64,000 nt of DNA from an uncultured Phascolarctobacterium sp. GTDB lineage: Bacteria > Bacillota > Negativicutes > Acidaminococcales > Acidaminococcaceae. Below, one piece after another: positions 9,181 to 18,356 of this stretch; the stretch's first letter is position 1, and each line of letters begins with the position of its first letter. Both the position numbers and the translations under genes were made by a program. The stretch is from contig CASDXO010000012.1 in the NCBI GenBank assembly GCA_949285135.1, positions 1 through 64,000 of the forward strand. Reading direction: 5' to 3'. The notes beneath the pieces are model-generated. The model did not search any database. It was not told the origin of the DNA and saw nothing but the letters and a program-made list of their open reading frames with translations.

Positions 9181-11826
9181 GTGAATACAGTCACACTGCC
9201 TGAACAGCTTACAGGAAAGAAGCAGGGCAGGCTAACTATTTTTGCCAGCTATTTTTCCGGTACAGGAAAAAGCTATACTATGCTGAAAGTAGCTGAACAG
9301 GAAAGACAGGCAGGGACAGATGTAGTCATTGGCTTACTTTCCTGTGAGCAGTGGCCTGAAACTAAAGTTTTGGCTGAAAAGTTTGAGGTATTGCCTTGTA
9401 AGACAATAGTGCAAGAGGACCAAACCGATTATGAAATAGATTTGGAGGCCTGTCAGAAAAGAGCTCCAGAATTAATTTTGGTAGATAATTTAGCCCACTT
9501 AAATGTGGATGATTCTCACCATAGGAAGCGCTATCAGGAAATAGAGGAATTACTGAAAGCAGGCATTGATGTTTATACAACACTGGATATTCAACATATT
9601 GAGAGCGTGCAGGATGCTGTTTTTTCCATACAGGCATCGCCCGTATCAGAACGTATTCCGGACCGTGTGTTTGATCAGGCTGCCCAGGTGGAATTTATTG
9701 ATATTGAACCGGAAAGACTGCAGCAGCGGTTGCTGCAACAGAAGAAGGGAAAGCTGCTTGCCAACTGCACCCTGGCACAATTAAGCGCGCTGCGGGAAAT
9801 TGGTTTGCGCCGCTGTGCAGATAAAGCAGCTTTATATACCAGAGAGTTCCAGAGTGGAAAACAATATCGTACTCGTGAGCATATTCTGGTCTGCCTTTCT
9901 TCTGCTCCTTCTAATGAGAAAATCATACGTACAGCAGCACGAATGGCAAGAGCTTTCTGCTGCGGCTTTACTGCTTTATTTGTAGAAACAAAAGCATTCC
10001 AGTGGATGTCCACGACGGATAAAGAACGGCTCCGGACAAATATTCATCTGGCGCAGCAATTGGGTGCATCTGTTGAAACAGTCTACGGCGATGAAGTAGC
10101 ATATCAGATTGCTGAATTTTCACGCCTGTCAGGAGTTACAAAAATTGTACTTGGCCGCAGCGGGAAATCTCATCATATCCTGTTCCGTAAGCCGCCTTTA
10201 ACAGAGCAGCTAATTGAGCTTATACCAGAACTTGATATTCATATCATTCCCGATAATGGTTTGAATGGTCAGTTTGCTGCCAAACATCAGGAAATCATGC
10301 GCCGGCCGACAGTGTCTGTTTTTGATTTGTTAAAAAGCGCATTGCTCCTTGTTTTAGCTACGCTTATAGGATTGTTGTTTTATAATTTGGGCTTTACGGA
10401 AGCTAACATTATTACGCTTTATATTTTTGGCGTTATGTTGGTTTCCATATCTACCAAGAGCCCTGTTTGCAGCTTTATTGCCTCTGTTGTTGGTGTACTT
10501 ACGTTTAATTTCTTTTTTACGGAGCCAAGATTTTCATTGCGTGCTTATGATAGCGGCTACCCGGTTACTTTTCTTGTAATGTTCCTGGCGTCTTTGCTCA
10601 CAGGCTCCTTAGCTTCCAAACTGAAATCCCATGCCAAGCGCTCTGCTCAGGTAGCATGGCGGACAAAGCTTCTTCTTGAAACAAATCAGAACCTTCAAAA
10701 GGCTCGAACGCAGGAGGAAATTATTTCAGTAACAGCAAAGCAGTTATTAAAAATATTCCAGCGAGATATCATTGCATACCTTATAAAGGACGAAAAACCT
10801 GTAAAGCCGGAAATTTTTCTTGTTGACAGTACGGCTTCTCCGGATCGTTACACTTCTGCAAAGGAACGTGAGGTAGCACAGTGGGTCATAACAAACAATA
10901 AACGGGCTGGTGCAGGGACTGAAACACTTTCTGATTCCTGCTGCACCTATCTTTCGGTACGTACGGGTAAGCAGGTTTATGGTGTTGTAGGCATTGCTGC
11001 TGCGGAGAAGCCGCTGGATTCCTTTGAAACCAGTATTCTCCTTTCTGTTTTAGGTGAAGCTGCGCTTGCGCTGGAAAATCAAAAAAATTTAGACGAAAAG
11101 GAAGCTGCAGCTGTTTTAGCTAAAAATGAACAGCTTCGTGCCAATTTACTTCGCTCAATTTCTCATGATTTACGTACCCCTCTTACTTCGATTTCAGGCA
11201 ATGCCAGCAATCTGCTTTCCAATGGAAATTTGTTTGACGCAAAGACTAAGGAACAGATGTATACTGACATATATGATGATTCCATGTGGCTTATTAATCT
11301 GGTAGAAAATCTGCTGTCCGTCAGTCGGTTGGAGGAAGGGCGGATGAATCTGCATGTTTCTACGGAACTGGTTGACGAGGTGGTTGCAGAGGCTCTGCGT
11401 CATATAAATCGCAAAAGTTCAGAGTATCACTTGAATGTACAGAACAGTGAGGAATATCTTTTGGCGCAGATTGATGCCAAACTTATTGTGCAGGTTATCA
11501 TTAACATTATCGATAATGCTATTAAGTATACACCAGCAGGCTCTGAAATTGATATTTGGTGGAAACAAAAAGGAAACTTTATTTATATTTCCATTGCGGA
11601 TAACGGACCGGGAATTTCCAATCAGGCTAAACCGCATATTTTCGACATGTTTTACAGTGCGTCCAATCAAATTGCGGACAGCCGCCGCAGTATGGGACTG
11701 GGACTGGCACTGTGTAAATCGATAGTCAATGCACATGGAGGAGAAATTATGGTAACTGATCATTTGCCTCATGGATCTGTATTTACATTTTCTGTGCCAG
11801 CCGGGGAGGTAGAACTGCATGAATAA
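9181..11826 (+). CDS. kdpD: Full-length sensor histidine kinase KdpD
   Basis: Inner-membrane kinase that senses K+/turgor and phosphorylates KdpE. The 881 residues show a KdpD N-domain, a Usp domain (SSAPSNEKIIRTAARMA), four membrane segments, a GAF region, the H-box SISHDLRTPLTS (His near residue 661), an N-box (NIIDNAIKYT) and G-boxes (DNGPGIS, GLGLALCKSIV). The P-loop reads SGTGKSYTML rather than the canonical GVGKTYAML of the truncated paralog at 806. I start at GTG 9181, with AAAGGAGG 7 bases upstream. The stop overlaps kdpE by 8 bases, so the two are translationally coupled. Confidence 0.95.
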   Translation: MNTVTLPEQLTGKKQGRLTIFASYFSGTGKSYTMLKVAEQERQAGTDVVIGLLSCEQWPETKVLAEKFEVLPCKTIVQEDQTDYEIDLEACQKRAPELILVDNLAHLNVDDSHHRKRYQEIEELLKAGIDVYTTLDIQHIESVQDAVFSIQASPVSERIPDRVFDQAAQVEFIDIEPERLQQRLLQQKKGKLLANCTLAQLSALREIGLRRCADKAALYTREFQSGKQYRTREHILVCLSSAPSNEKIIRTAARMARAFCCGFTALFVETKAFQWMSTTDKERLRTNIHLAQQLGASVETVYGDEVAYQIAEFSRLSGVTKIVLGRSGKSHHILFRKPPLTEQLIELIPELDIHIIPDNGLNGQFAAKHQEIMRRPTVSVFDLLKSALLLVLATLIGLLFYNLGFTEANIITLYIFGVMLVSISTKSPVCSFIASVVGVLTFNFFFTEPRFSLRAYDSGYPVTFLVMFLASLLTGSLASKLKSHAKRSAQVAWRTKLLLETNQNLQKARTQEEIISVTAKQLLKIFQRDIIAYLIKDEKPVKPEIFLVDSTASPDRYTSAKEREVAQWVITNNKRAGAGTETLSDSCCTYLSVRTGKQVYGVVGIAAAEKPLDSFETSILLSVLGEAALALENQKNLDEKEAAAVLAKNEQLRANLLRSISHDLRTPLTSISGNASNLLSNGNLFDAKTKEQMYTDIYDDSMWLINLVENLLSVSRLEEGRMNLHVSTELVDEVVAEALRHINRKSSEYHLNVQNSEEYLLAQIDAKLIVQVIINIIDNAIKYTPAGSEIDIWWKQKGNFIYISIADNGPGISNQAKPHIFDMFYSASNQIADSRRSMGLGLALCKSIVNAHGGEIMVTDHLPHGSVFTFSVPAGEVELHE

Positions 11827-12523
11827 ACCTTTGATTTTGGTGGTTGAAGACGATACACCGATTCGCAACTTAATTACAACGACATTAAAAGCCCATGATT
11901 ACCGTTTCTTGACTGCAGCTAACGGAGCATCGGCAGTTCTGGAGGCTTCCTCACATAATCCTGAAATTATTTTGTTGGATTTGGGGTTGCCGGATATGGA
12001 TGGGGTGGAAGTTATTCGCAAAGTCAGGTCCTGGTCTAATATGCCCATTATTGTAATCAGTGCCCGGAGCGAGGATACGGATAAAATTGATGCGCTGGAT
12101 GCTGGTGCTGATGATTATCTTACCAAACCATTTTCTGTGGAAGAGCTGCTTGCAAGGCTGAGAGTGACACAGCGACGTTTAGCAGCTTTGCAGATGTGTT
12201 CTATGAATGCAGATGCAGTTTTTACAAATGGCAAGTTGAAAGTTGATTACGCAGCTGGCTGTGCTTTTCTGGATGATCAGGAGCTTCATCTGACGCCCAG
12301 TGAATATAAACTGCTGTGTTTGCTGTGCAAAAATATTGGCAAAGTACTGACTCACACATTCATCACGCAGCAGATTTGGGGAAGAAGCTGGGAAAACGAT
12401 GTTGCTTCGCTTCGGGTATTTATGGCTACTTTACGTAAGAAACTGGAGAAAGAGCCGGGGTCTCCGCAATATATCCAAACCCATATTGGTGTCGGATATC
12501 GCATGATGAGAGTAGAGCCATGA
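11819..12523 (+). CDS. kdpE: Response regulator KdpE
   Basis: OmpR/PhoB-class regulator expected to activate kdpFABC. 234 residues: a receiver domain with acidic pocket EDD (10-12), phospho-acceptor Asp near 54 (LLDLGLPDMDG) and a conserved Lys (YLTKPF), then a winged-helix domain (LTPSEYKLLCLL, VASLRVFMATLRKKLE, GVGYRM). It overlaps kdpD. The 11-base direct repeats before the truncated kdpD and kdpF are its likely sites. Confidence 0.95.
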   Translation: MNKPLILVVEDDTPIRNLITTTLKAHDYRFLTAANGASAVLEASSHNPEIILLDLGLPDMDGVEVIRKVRSWSNMPIIVISARSEDTDKIDALDAGADDYLTKPFSVEELLARLRVTQRRLAALQMCSMNADAVFTNGKLKVDYAAGCAFLDDQELHLTPSEYKLLCLLCKNIGKVLTHTFITQQIWGRSWENDVASLRVFMATLRKKLEKEPGSPQYIQTHIGVGYRMMRVEP

Positions 12524-12940
12524 GAGATGCCCAACTAATATAAAAGCTGGAAACAGCTTTGCCGGAGAATGTAATTATATATTATATAATTTTCTGTATA
12601 AAACCTGAATGTTTCAATAAATGCTGCATCTTTTTCGTTAGTAATATAATGTAAGCATAGCTATTTATTGCAAGCTGCAAAGAACATAAGCATATCGGAC
12701 TATTAATCAGTAAAACCTGATTTTAAAATGCTGTAAATGAGCGGATTCGTCAGCAGTTGATGCTCTGTCTTTGATTAATTTGCTACGGATAAATTTTGCA
12801 AGTGTTATCATAGTATTATTGAAGTTTATAATAAAGAACAGCACCATGCGACTTATTAAAAGACTTTTATAAAGTTGCCTGAGTGTATGACAGGATAAAA
12901 GCGGTAGGTACGTAAAATATCCTGATATGACATAGTCAGT
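12524..12940. other. Intergenic stretch without a recognised gene
   Basis: About 420 AT-rich bases. A weak hairpin (AAAGCTG-GAAA-CAGCTTT, 12543-12560) could terminate kdpE. I see no open frame with a ribosome site, no tRNA and no clear repeat array. Confidence 0.5.
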
Positions 12941-12980
12941 AAAAAATCCCTGATATATATTATATATCAGGGATTTTTTG
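12941..12980. terminator. Bidirectional intrinsic terminator
   Basis: AAAAAATCCCTGATATATA / TATATATCAGGGATTTTTT is a near-perfect inverted repeat flanked by A6 and T6. It works for the convergent kdpE and HD-protein transcripts. Confidence 0.9.
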
Positions 12981-12991
12981 TCGTTTTTGAA

Positions 12992-14131
12992 TTATTTTAT
13001 AATCAGATTTTGAGTCATTCTTCTTATTTTTTCATATCCGTCATTTTCAGAAGCAATACTGTCCATATACATCATAGAAAGCTGAGCACCCATATAGTTA
13101 CGCATTCTGTTAAATTCTTCACCTTCCAAAGCAGCCTGAGATAAGCCGTAATCTTTTGCGGCAATAGTTTTAAGCAGTTTTACTGACTTTTGGCAGGCAG
13201 GTCCGCTCAAAACATAGTCATGGTCGCCAAGGCTGACGATATAGCCTTCCTGTTTGTGAGGGGTAGGCAGGGTATTTTCTTTAGTAACAATGCCGATAGC
13301 GACAGGGTCTTTGCCGGCAATAACAGCGGCAGCAGTAAGGAAGCCTACAACTGCTGCTTCTTCTTTTTGGCTGCCGGGAGTTTGGTGAGCACAGGCTTGA
13401 GCTACAATTTCTTCAGCGGGGAAATTACGGTAAATAACTTCGGCTAAACTGAAAATGTGATGCGCACCGGTACCGGCAATTTGATATTCCGTCAGACTGG
13501 ATTGGTCTTCTTTCCATTGGAAAACAAAAGGTTTGGCAAGATCGTGCAGTGCCTGTGCCGCGATGATGATATCTCTGCTCAGGTTGCTGTTGAATAAATC
13601 AATATATGTATTGTAAATACCTTCAGAAATTTTCAGGTTTGCTGCAGTATGTGTTGCCAGACCGCCGGGATAAGCATGATGGCTGGCATAACCGCTTCCG
13701 GGAGCAGAATAGAAGGGCTGAGGCGCAGAGCCTTTATATGGTGGCATAAATTTATCAAGAGGTATTTTGGCAGTATCAATAAGCCCTAAAGATACTAATT
13801 TGTTATAAACTTTTTCTTTTTTACCAGGCAGTTGGTATTCCTGCATAAAAGTTGGGTTGGGATTTTTTAATATTTCTACAGTCATACGGCGCAGACTGGC
13901 ATTTTTTATTGTTGCTGCGCTGTCTAAAATATTTTGATGGCAAATTTGTACTAATTCAGATTCTGCTGCTAATTTTACTGCGTCAGGCAATTGGGAGAAG
14001 GGGGTTGCTTTAGCGCGTGCTTTGGCAGCAAAGGATAATTGAGGGACATTTAAAAAAGCTGCTCCGGCAATGGCTCCGGCAGTGATCTGCAAAAAACTTT
14101 TTCTGGAAATTACGGTATTTGTTGTAGTCAT
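12992..14131 (-). CDS. Exported HD-domain protein with a Tat-like signal
   Basis: 379 residues. The N-terminus is ISRKSFLQITAGAIAGAAFL: it resembles a Tat signal (S-R-R-x-F-L-K) but has Arg-Lys at 10-11 instead of the twin arginine. The mature part has HD-superfamily metal ligands: HHAYPGGLATHT (His 151-152, His 161) and ALHDLAKP (His 196, Asp 197), with a later AHHIF. HD domains are metal phosphohydrolases; the substrate is unknown. The start has AGGAGG 6-8 bases upstream. It is divergent from tatA-tatC, which supports export through Tat, with cofactor loaded before export. An HD enzyme outside the cytoplasm is unusual. Confidence 0.75.
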   Translation of the reverse strand: MTTTNTVISRKSFLQITAGAIAGAAFLNVPQLSFAAKARAKATPFSQLPDAVKLAAESELVQICHQNILDSAATIKNASLRRMTVEILKNPNPTFMQEYQLPGKKEKVYNKLVSLGLIDTAKIPLDKFMPPYKGSAPQPFYSAPGSGYASHHAYPGGLATHTAANLKISEGIYNTYIDLFNSNLSRDIIIAAQALHDLAKPFVFQWKEDQSSLTEYQIAGTGAHHIFSLAEVIYRNFPAEEIVAQACAHQTPGSQKEEAAVVGFLTAAAVIAGKDPVAIGIVTKENTLPTPHKQEGYIVSLGDHDYVLSGPACQKSVKLLKTIAAKDYGLSQAALEGEEFNRMRNYMGAQLSMMYMDSIASENDGYEKIRRMTQNLIIK

Positions 14132-14338
14132 AATAATCCTCCTTTTATTGACTTGAGTGGAGTATACAATTTATTTATTAGATAAAAATAAACAATAGGT
14201 AAAAAAAGTGTAAAGAGAAGGATATTTGACTGGAATTTAACATTGCAGGAAAAACTTAAAATACTTTTTACTTTTTATTAATGAGCCTTTTACAGTTTTT
14301 TATTATATTAGGAATGAAAATAAGTGGAGGTGATAAGG

Positions 14339-14548
14339 ATGTTTGGTATTGGTTTTTCTGAAATGCTGATTTTGGCAATTATTGCTTTATTGGTTTTTGG
14401 CCCTAAACGACTGCCGGAAATTGGCAGCGCTGTTGGTAAAGGAATGAGAGAATTTAAACAGGCAGTAAATGGCGAAAGTACTGCTGTCAAAGCGCAGGAA
14501 AGCACTCCTGTAGCTGTTGCTGCAGTAAAGGCAGAGAATGATAAATGA
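14339..14548 (+). CDS. tatA: Twin-arginine translocase protein TatA/E
   Basis: 69 residues: a short N-terminal span with FGIGFSEMLILAIIALLVFGP, then the amphipathic helix KRLPEIGSAVGKGMREFKQA and a polar tail. This is the standard TatA architecture; the protein forms the pore for folded substrates. ATG 14339 is favoured because GGAGGTG lies 7 bases upstream; an in-frame GTG at 14324 overlaps that ribosome site. It overlaps tatC by 4 bases. No separate tatB is visible, as in minimal TatAC systems. Confidence 0.92.
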   Translation: MFGIGFSEMLILAIIALLVFGPKRLPEIGSAVGKGMREFKQAVNGESTAVKAQESTPVAVAAVKAENDK

Positions 14549-15276
14549 GCAGTATATCGCAGGTTTATGCGGATGATAATACCGCTGCAGCCAGCATGAC
14601 CTTTACGGAACACTTAGAAGAATTACGTGCCAGAATTTTTAAAATACTTTTGGCAGTATGTCTGGGAATGGCTGCCAGCTATCTTTATATTGACGAGATT
14701 ATTACGATAATAACTTCTCCGGCTGGCAAGTTATACTATTTGCGTCCGGCTGAGGCGTTTTTTATTTACCTGAAAGTTGGTGTAGTAGCTGGACTGGTAT
14801 TAGCGTCGCCGCTGGTTTTTTATCAGATATGGGCATTTATTATGCCGGCTTTATCTGTAACGCAGAGATTGCGCCTGTGGCTGGTTGTTTTTAGTTCTGT
14901 AAGTTTTTTCTTGGCTGGGCTGCTTTTTGCTTATTTCCTTGTTTTGCCATTAGGACTTAAATTTTTCATGGGCTTTGATACCTTTTATGTACAGCCGATG
15001 ATTTCTATGGAAAGTTATATAGACTTTATCCTGATGCTGATACTGCCTTTCGGCGTAGTGGCGGAAATGCCTTTAGTTTTAACTCTGGCTGCCTGTGCCG
15101 GATTAGTTACAAGCCAGCTTTTAATAAAAGTCAGACCTTATGTGATTTTTGGTATTTTTGTTTTAGCTGCAATTATAACTCCTCCGGATGTTGTTTCACA
15201 GCTTTTACTGGCACTGCCCATGATTGGCTTATATGAAGCAGATCTTTTGTTTATCAGATATATATTGCGTAGATAA
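14545..15276 (+). CDS. tatC: Twin-arginine translocase subunit TatC
   Basis: TatC is the inner-membrane receptor for Tat signal peptides. 243 residues with six membrane segments, the N-terminal FTEHLEELRARIFK motif and the loop PAEAFFIYLKVG. The ATG overlaps the tatA stop (ATGA), so the two are coupled. Confidence 0.95.
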   Translation: MSSISQVYADDNTAAASMTFTEHLEELRARIFKILLAVCLGMAASYLYIDEIITIITSPAGKLYYLRPAEAFFIYLKVGVVAGLVLASPLVFYQIWAFIMPALSVTQRLRLWLVVFSSVSFFLAGLLFAYFLVLPLGLKFFMGFDTFYVQPMISMESYIDFILMLILPFGVVAEMPLVLTLAACAGLVTSQLLIKVRPYVIFGIFVLAAIITPPDVVSQLLLALPMIGLYEADLLFIRYILRR

Positions 15277-15281
15277 TATAT

Positions 15282-15298
15282 TTAACGCTTATTTAACT
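15282..15298 (+). promoter_or_regulatory. Pho-box-like direct repeat upstream of the phosphatase gene
   Basis: TTAACG-CTTAT-TTAACT gives two TTAAC(N) hexamers with a 5-base spacer, the pattern of Firmicute PhoP boxes (TTAACA-N5-TTAACA). It lies about 90 bases before the alkaline phosphatase start. A -10-like TAAAAT is at 15331. PhoP control is inferred. Confidence 0.45.
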
Positions 15299-15373
15299 AA
15301 ATATACAGCAGTTTTTTTACACAAAGATTGTAAAATAGCGCTGTAGAATTAAATAAATTTTTTTAGTGAAGGG

Positions 15374-17164
15374 ATGATGATTGTGAATTTTTTAAGTAAG
15401 AAAAAAGCAATGCTGGCAGCTGCCGTATTAAGTATGTCCTATGTTGTAGGCTTCCATAACAACAGTGAAGCAGCTGGATATATGGCTCCACAGGAAAATA
15501 CTATTAAAGTTCTGCCTATTGATAATGCTAAATTTGTACAGGGACAGATTTTTGACTTTGCTGTAGAAATAAAAAATGGCAGTTCTGATATGAATGTAAC
15601 TGTTAATGGTAAAGAAGCTTCTAAATTTTTTGGTAAGGATTCTGTAAGAAAAATGGAGGGTAATACCGCTGTTTACAGAATTGATGACGTAAGCTTCCCT
15701 AAAGCTGGCAATATTACTATTGAAGTTAAGGACGGCGCAAATGAACGCAGTGCCAGCTATACTGTAACTAATGAAAAATCTAAAAAACGCGCTAAAAACG
15801 TTATCCTTTTTGTTGGTGACGGTATGAGTCTGCAGGCAAGACAAATTGCCCGTATCTTATCTAAGGGTATTACTGAAGGTCGTTATAATGATTTGCTGAA
15901 CATGGAAAAAATGGATAATGTAGCAGTAGTGACTACCTCCGGTTATGACGCCATTGTAACTGACTCAGCAAACAGCGCATCTGCTTATGCTACCGGTCAT
16001 AAATCCGTAGTAAATGCTATGGGCGTTTATGAAAACTGTACTAAAGACCCGTTTGATGATCCGAAAGTAGAAAACATTATCGAACTGGTAAAACGTACCC
16101 GCGGTATGGCAACCGGTATTGTTTCTACCTCTAATATTACTGACGCTACTCCGGCAGCAATGGTTTCTCATACTCGCCGCAGAGCAGAACAGAATTTCAT
16201 TGCTCAGACTATGTTAGAAGATAAGCATCGTCCGGATGTAATTCTTGGCGGCGGTTCCAGACACTTTATTCCCATGGATGTGCCAGGTTCCAAACGTAAA
16301 GATAATGTTGATGTTATCAAATCTTTTGAAGATTTAGGTTACTCCTTCTCCGGTACTAAGACTGAACTGGAAAATACTCCGGAATCTGCTGATAGGCTGT
16401 TGGGCCTGTATCAGCTGGATAATATGAATGTTTATATCGACCGCGCAGTAATTAAAAATCCGAAAGTGCTGAAAGGATTTAATGATCAGCCGGGTTTGGT
16501 TGAAATGACAGAAAAAGCTATTGATACTCTCAGCAAAAATGATAATGGCTTCTTCCTGATGGTTGAAGGCGCATGTGTTGATAAACAGCTGCATGTACTG
16601 GACTGGCAGCGCGCTGCTTACGATAATATTGAACTTGATAAAGCAGTTGGCGTAGCTCAAAAATTTGCTGCTCAAAACGAGGATACCTTGATTGTTGTAG
16701 TTGCTGACCATGCTCATGGTGCAAGCATTACCGGTACTTATCATGAATTGGATGGTAAAACCGGCCGTGAAGCAGTAAGAACCTATGCTGATTCCAAGTG
16801 GCCTACTTTTGAAGATGCTGACGGCGATGGTTTCCCGGATAATCCGGATCCGGCTGTAACCTTGGCAGTACAATTTGCAAATCACCCTGACTGCAATATC
16901 GACTACAGATTTAAAGACGTTCCGACTCCGCCGGCAATTATGGGTAAGGACGGCAAAGCTATTGCTAATCCGCTGACTAAAGGTGAGTTCTATGCTGGTA
17001 ATATTCCTGCTAAAGCTGACCAGGAGGTACATGCTGCTGACGATGTTATCCTGACTGCGCAAGGTCCCGGCGCTGATTATTTCAAAGGTACCATGGATAA
17101 TACAGAGGTATTCTTCGGCATCGTAAGAGCTCTGGGTATCGACGGCAATAAAAATAAAAAATAA
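15374..17164 (+). CDS. phoA: Exported alkaline phosphatase (PhoA family)
   Basis: Periplasmic phosphomonoesterase that releases phosphate from organic esters. 596 residues with a signal peptide (KKKAMLAAAVLSMSYVVGF). Metal and catalytic motifs are NVILFVGDGMS (Asp ligand), TDSANSASAYATGHKS (nucleophile Ser), TDATPAAMVSHT, EGACVDKQLH and VVADHAHG. DADGDGFPDNPD near residue 488 looks like an EF-hand-type calcium loop. Three starts are possible (ATG 15374, ATG 15377, GTG 15383); GAAGGG at 15368-15373 fits GTG 15383 best. It leads an operon with an exported protein and an ABC transporter. Confidence 0.92.
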   Translation: MMIVNFLSKKKAMLAAAVLSMSYVVGFHNNSEAAGYMAPQENTIKVLPIDNAKFVQGQIFDFAVEIKNGSSDMNVTVNGKEASKFFGKDSVRKMEGNTAVYRIDDVSFPKAGNITIEVKDGANERSASYTVTNEKSKKRAKNVILFVGDGMSLQARQIARILSKGITEGRYNDLLNMEKMDNVAVVTTSGYDAIVTDSANSASAYATGHKSVVNAMGVYENCTKDPFDDPKVENIIELVKRTRGMATGIVSTSNITDATPAAMVSHTRRRAEQNFIAQTMLEDKHRPDVILGGGSRHFIPMDVPGSKRKDNVDVIKSFEDLGYSFSGTKTELENTPESADRLLGLYQLDNMNVYIDRAVIKNPKVLKGFNDQPGLVEMTEKAIDTLSKNDNGFFLMVEGACVDKQLHVLDWQRAAYDNIELDKAVGVAQKFAAQNEDTLIVVVADHAHGASITGTYHELDGKTGREAVRTYADSKWPTFEDADGDGFPDNPDPAVTLAVQFANHPDCNIDYRFKDVPTPPAIMGKDGKAIANPLTKGEFYAGNIPAKADQEVHAADDVILTAQGPGADYFKGTMDNTEVFFGIVRALGIDGNKNKK

Positions 17165-17178
17165 TTTGAGGTGGCAGT

Positions 17179-17676
17179 ATGCTTAGTAAAATTGCAAAAA
17201 TTTTATTAATGCTTCTGCTGATAGCTCCTATAAATGCTGAAAGAACGGTTCCTTTTGCGGAACCGTTCTTTAATGTATGCGGGAGGGCAGAAGCGTTTTG
17301 GGGACAGACGGTGGAACTAGGCTTTGACGATTTATATTCTTCCGTATCTTCGCGAGGAGTTGTGCTGTCTGATAAGCTGCGCAGCAACGAGGGTAATAGT
17401 GTAAGTATGGTTGGATTTATGGCACCGCCGCTGACACCGACAATAAACTTTTTTGTGCTGACCAGAGAGCCGATGTCTATTTGTCCTTTTTGCGGCAGTG
17501 ATGCCGACTGGCCTGCGGATATTGTTGTAGTAAAGCTTGATGAACCTGTAACGGCTTTACCGTTTGACAGTCCTATTAAGGTTACAGGCACATTGGAACT
17601 GGGAACAGAAGTTGATGCTGAAACTGGCTTTGTAAGTTTAGTGCGTATCAAAGCAGACAATTTGGAGGCTTTGTAA
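17179..17676 (+). CDS. Exported DUF3299-like protein linked to an ABC transporter
   Basis: 165 residues with a signal peptide ending near INAER. The mature part carries VSMVGFMAPPLTP, FFVLTREPMSICPFCGS and later PIKVTGTLELG, which resembles the OB-fold-like DUF3299 proteins that sit beside LolD/MacB-type ATPases and FtsX-like permeases. The ICPFCGS cysteines could bind metal or form a disulfide. It starts 14 bases after phoA, and its stop overlaps the next start by one base (TAATG). The substrate of the system is not evident. Confidence 0.6.
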   Translation: MLSKIAKILLMLLLIAPINAERTVPFAEPFFNVCGRAEAFWGQTVELGFDDLYSSVSSRGVVLSDKLRSNEGNSVSMVGFMAPPLTPTINFFVLTREPMSICPFCGSDADWPADIVVVKLDEPVTALPFDSPIKVTGTLELGTEVDAETGFVSLVRIKADNLEAL

Positions 17677-18356
17677 TGTCACTGTTAGAGATTGTTGATT
17701 TAGAAAAAACTTTTTATACTCCTGATAATAAGGTAAGTGCCCATATTGAGATTCCAAGGTTAAATCTGGAGCAGGGAGAAGCAATGGTTTTAGAAGGACC
17801 GAGCGGCAGCGGTAAAACTACGGTGCTGCACATGATTTCAGGACTTTTAAAACCGGACAAAGGCAGAATTGTCTTTGCAGGGACAGATATTGCCAAGATG
17901 TCAGCAGAAGAGCGTGACAGGTGGCGTGGCAGTAATATCGGCTATGTATTTCAAAAATTGAATCTGCTGTCTGCGCTGACTGTAGAAGAGAATATCCTTT
18001 TGGCAGGAAAATGGAATACCAAGGCAACAGATACTCAGCTGATAAGAAGCAGGATGTATGATTTGCTGGAATATGTCGGCCTGGCAGGCAAGGAAGATTT
18101 ATTTCCCAATAAACTGAGTATTGGTGAACAGCAGCGTGTAGCGGTTGTACGTGCGCTGTTATACAAGCCTAAAATGATTTTAGCCGATGAACCTACGGCA
18201 AGTCTGGACAAAGTTAACAGTGAAAAGGTTTTACAGCTCTTATTAGGATTATGCAAAGAAAATAATGTAGCTTTAATGCTCTGTACCCATGATGAAGCTG
18301 TAAAAAATAAATTTGCTAAACGATACAATGTAAGAAAGGAATCTTACAATGAGTGA
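17676..18356 (+). CDS. ABC transporter ATP-binding protein (LolD/MacB type)
   Basis: 226 residues with Walker A GPSGSGKT, Q-loop YVFQKLNLL, a signature variant LSIGEQQRVAVVRAL (SIGEQ in place of LSGGQ), Walker B MILADEPTA and His-switch CTHD. It belongs to the family that powers FtsX-like mechanotransmission permeases. It overlaps both neighbours. Confidence 0.9.
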   Translation: MSLLEIVDLEKTFYTPDNKVSAHIEIPRLNLEQGEAMVLEGPSGSGKTTVLHMISGLLKPDKGRIVFAGTDIAKMSAEERDRWRGSNIGYVFQKLNLLSALTVEENILLAGKWNTKATDTQLIRSRMYDLLEYVGLAGKEDLFPNKLSIGEQQRVAVVRALLYKPKMILADEPTASLDKVNSEKVLQLLLGLCKENNVALMLCTHDEAVKNKFAKRYNVRKESYNE

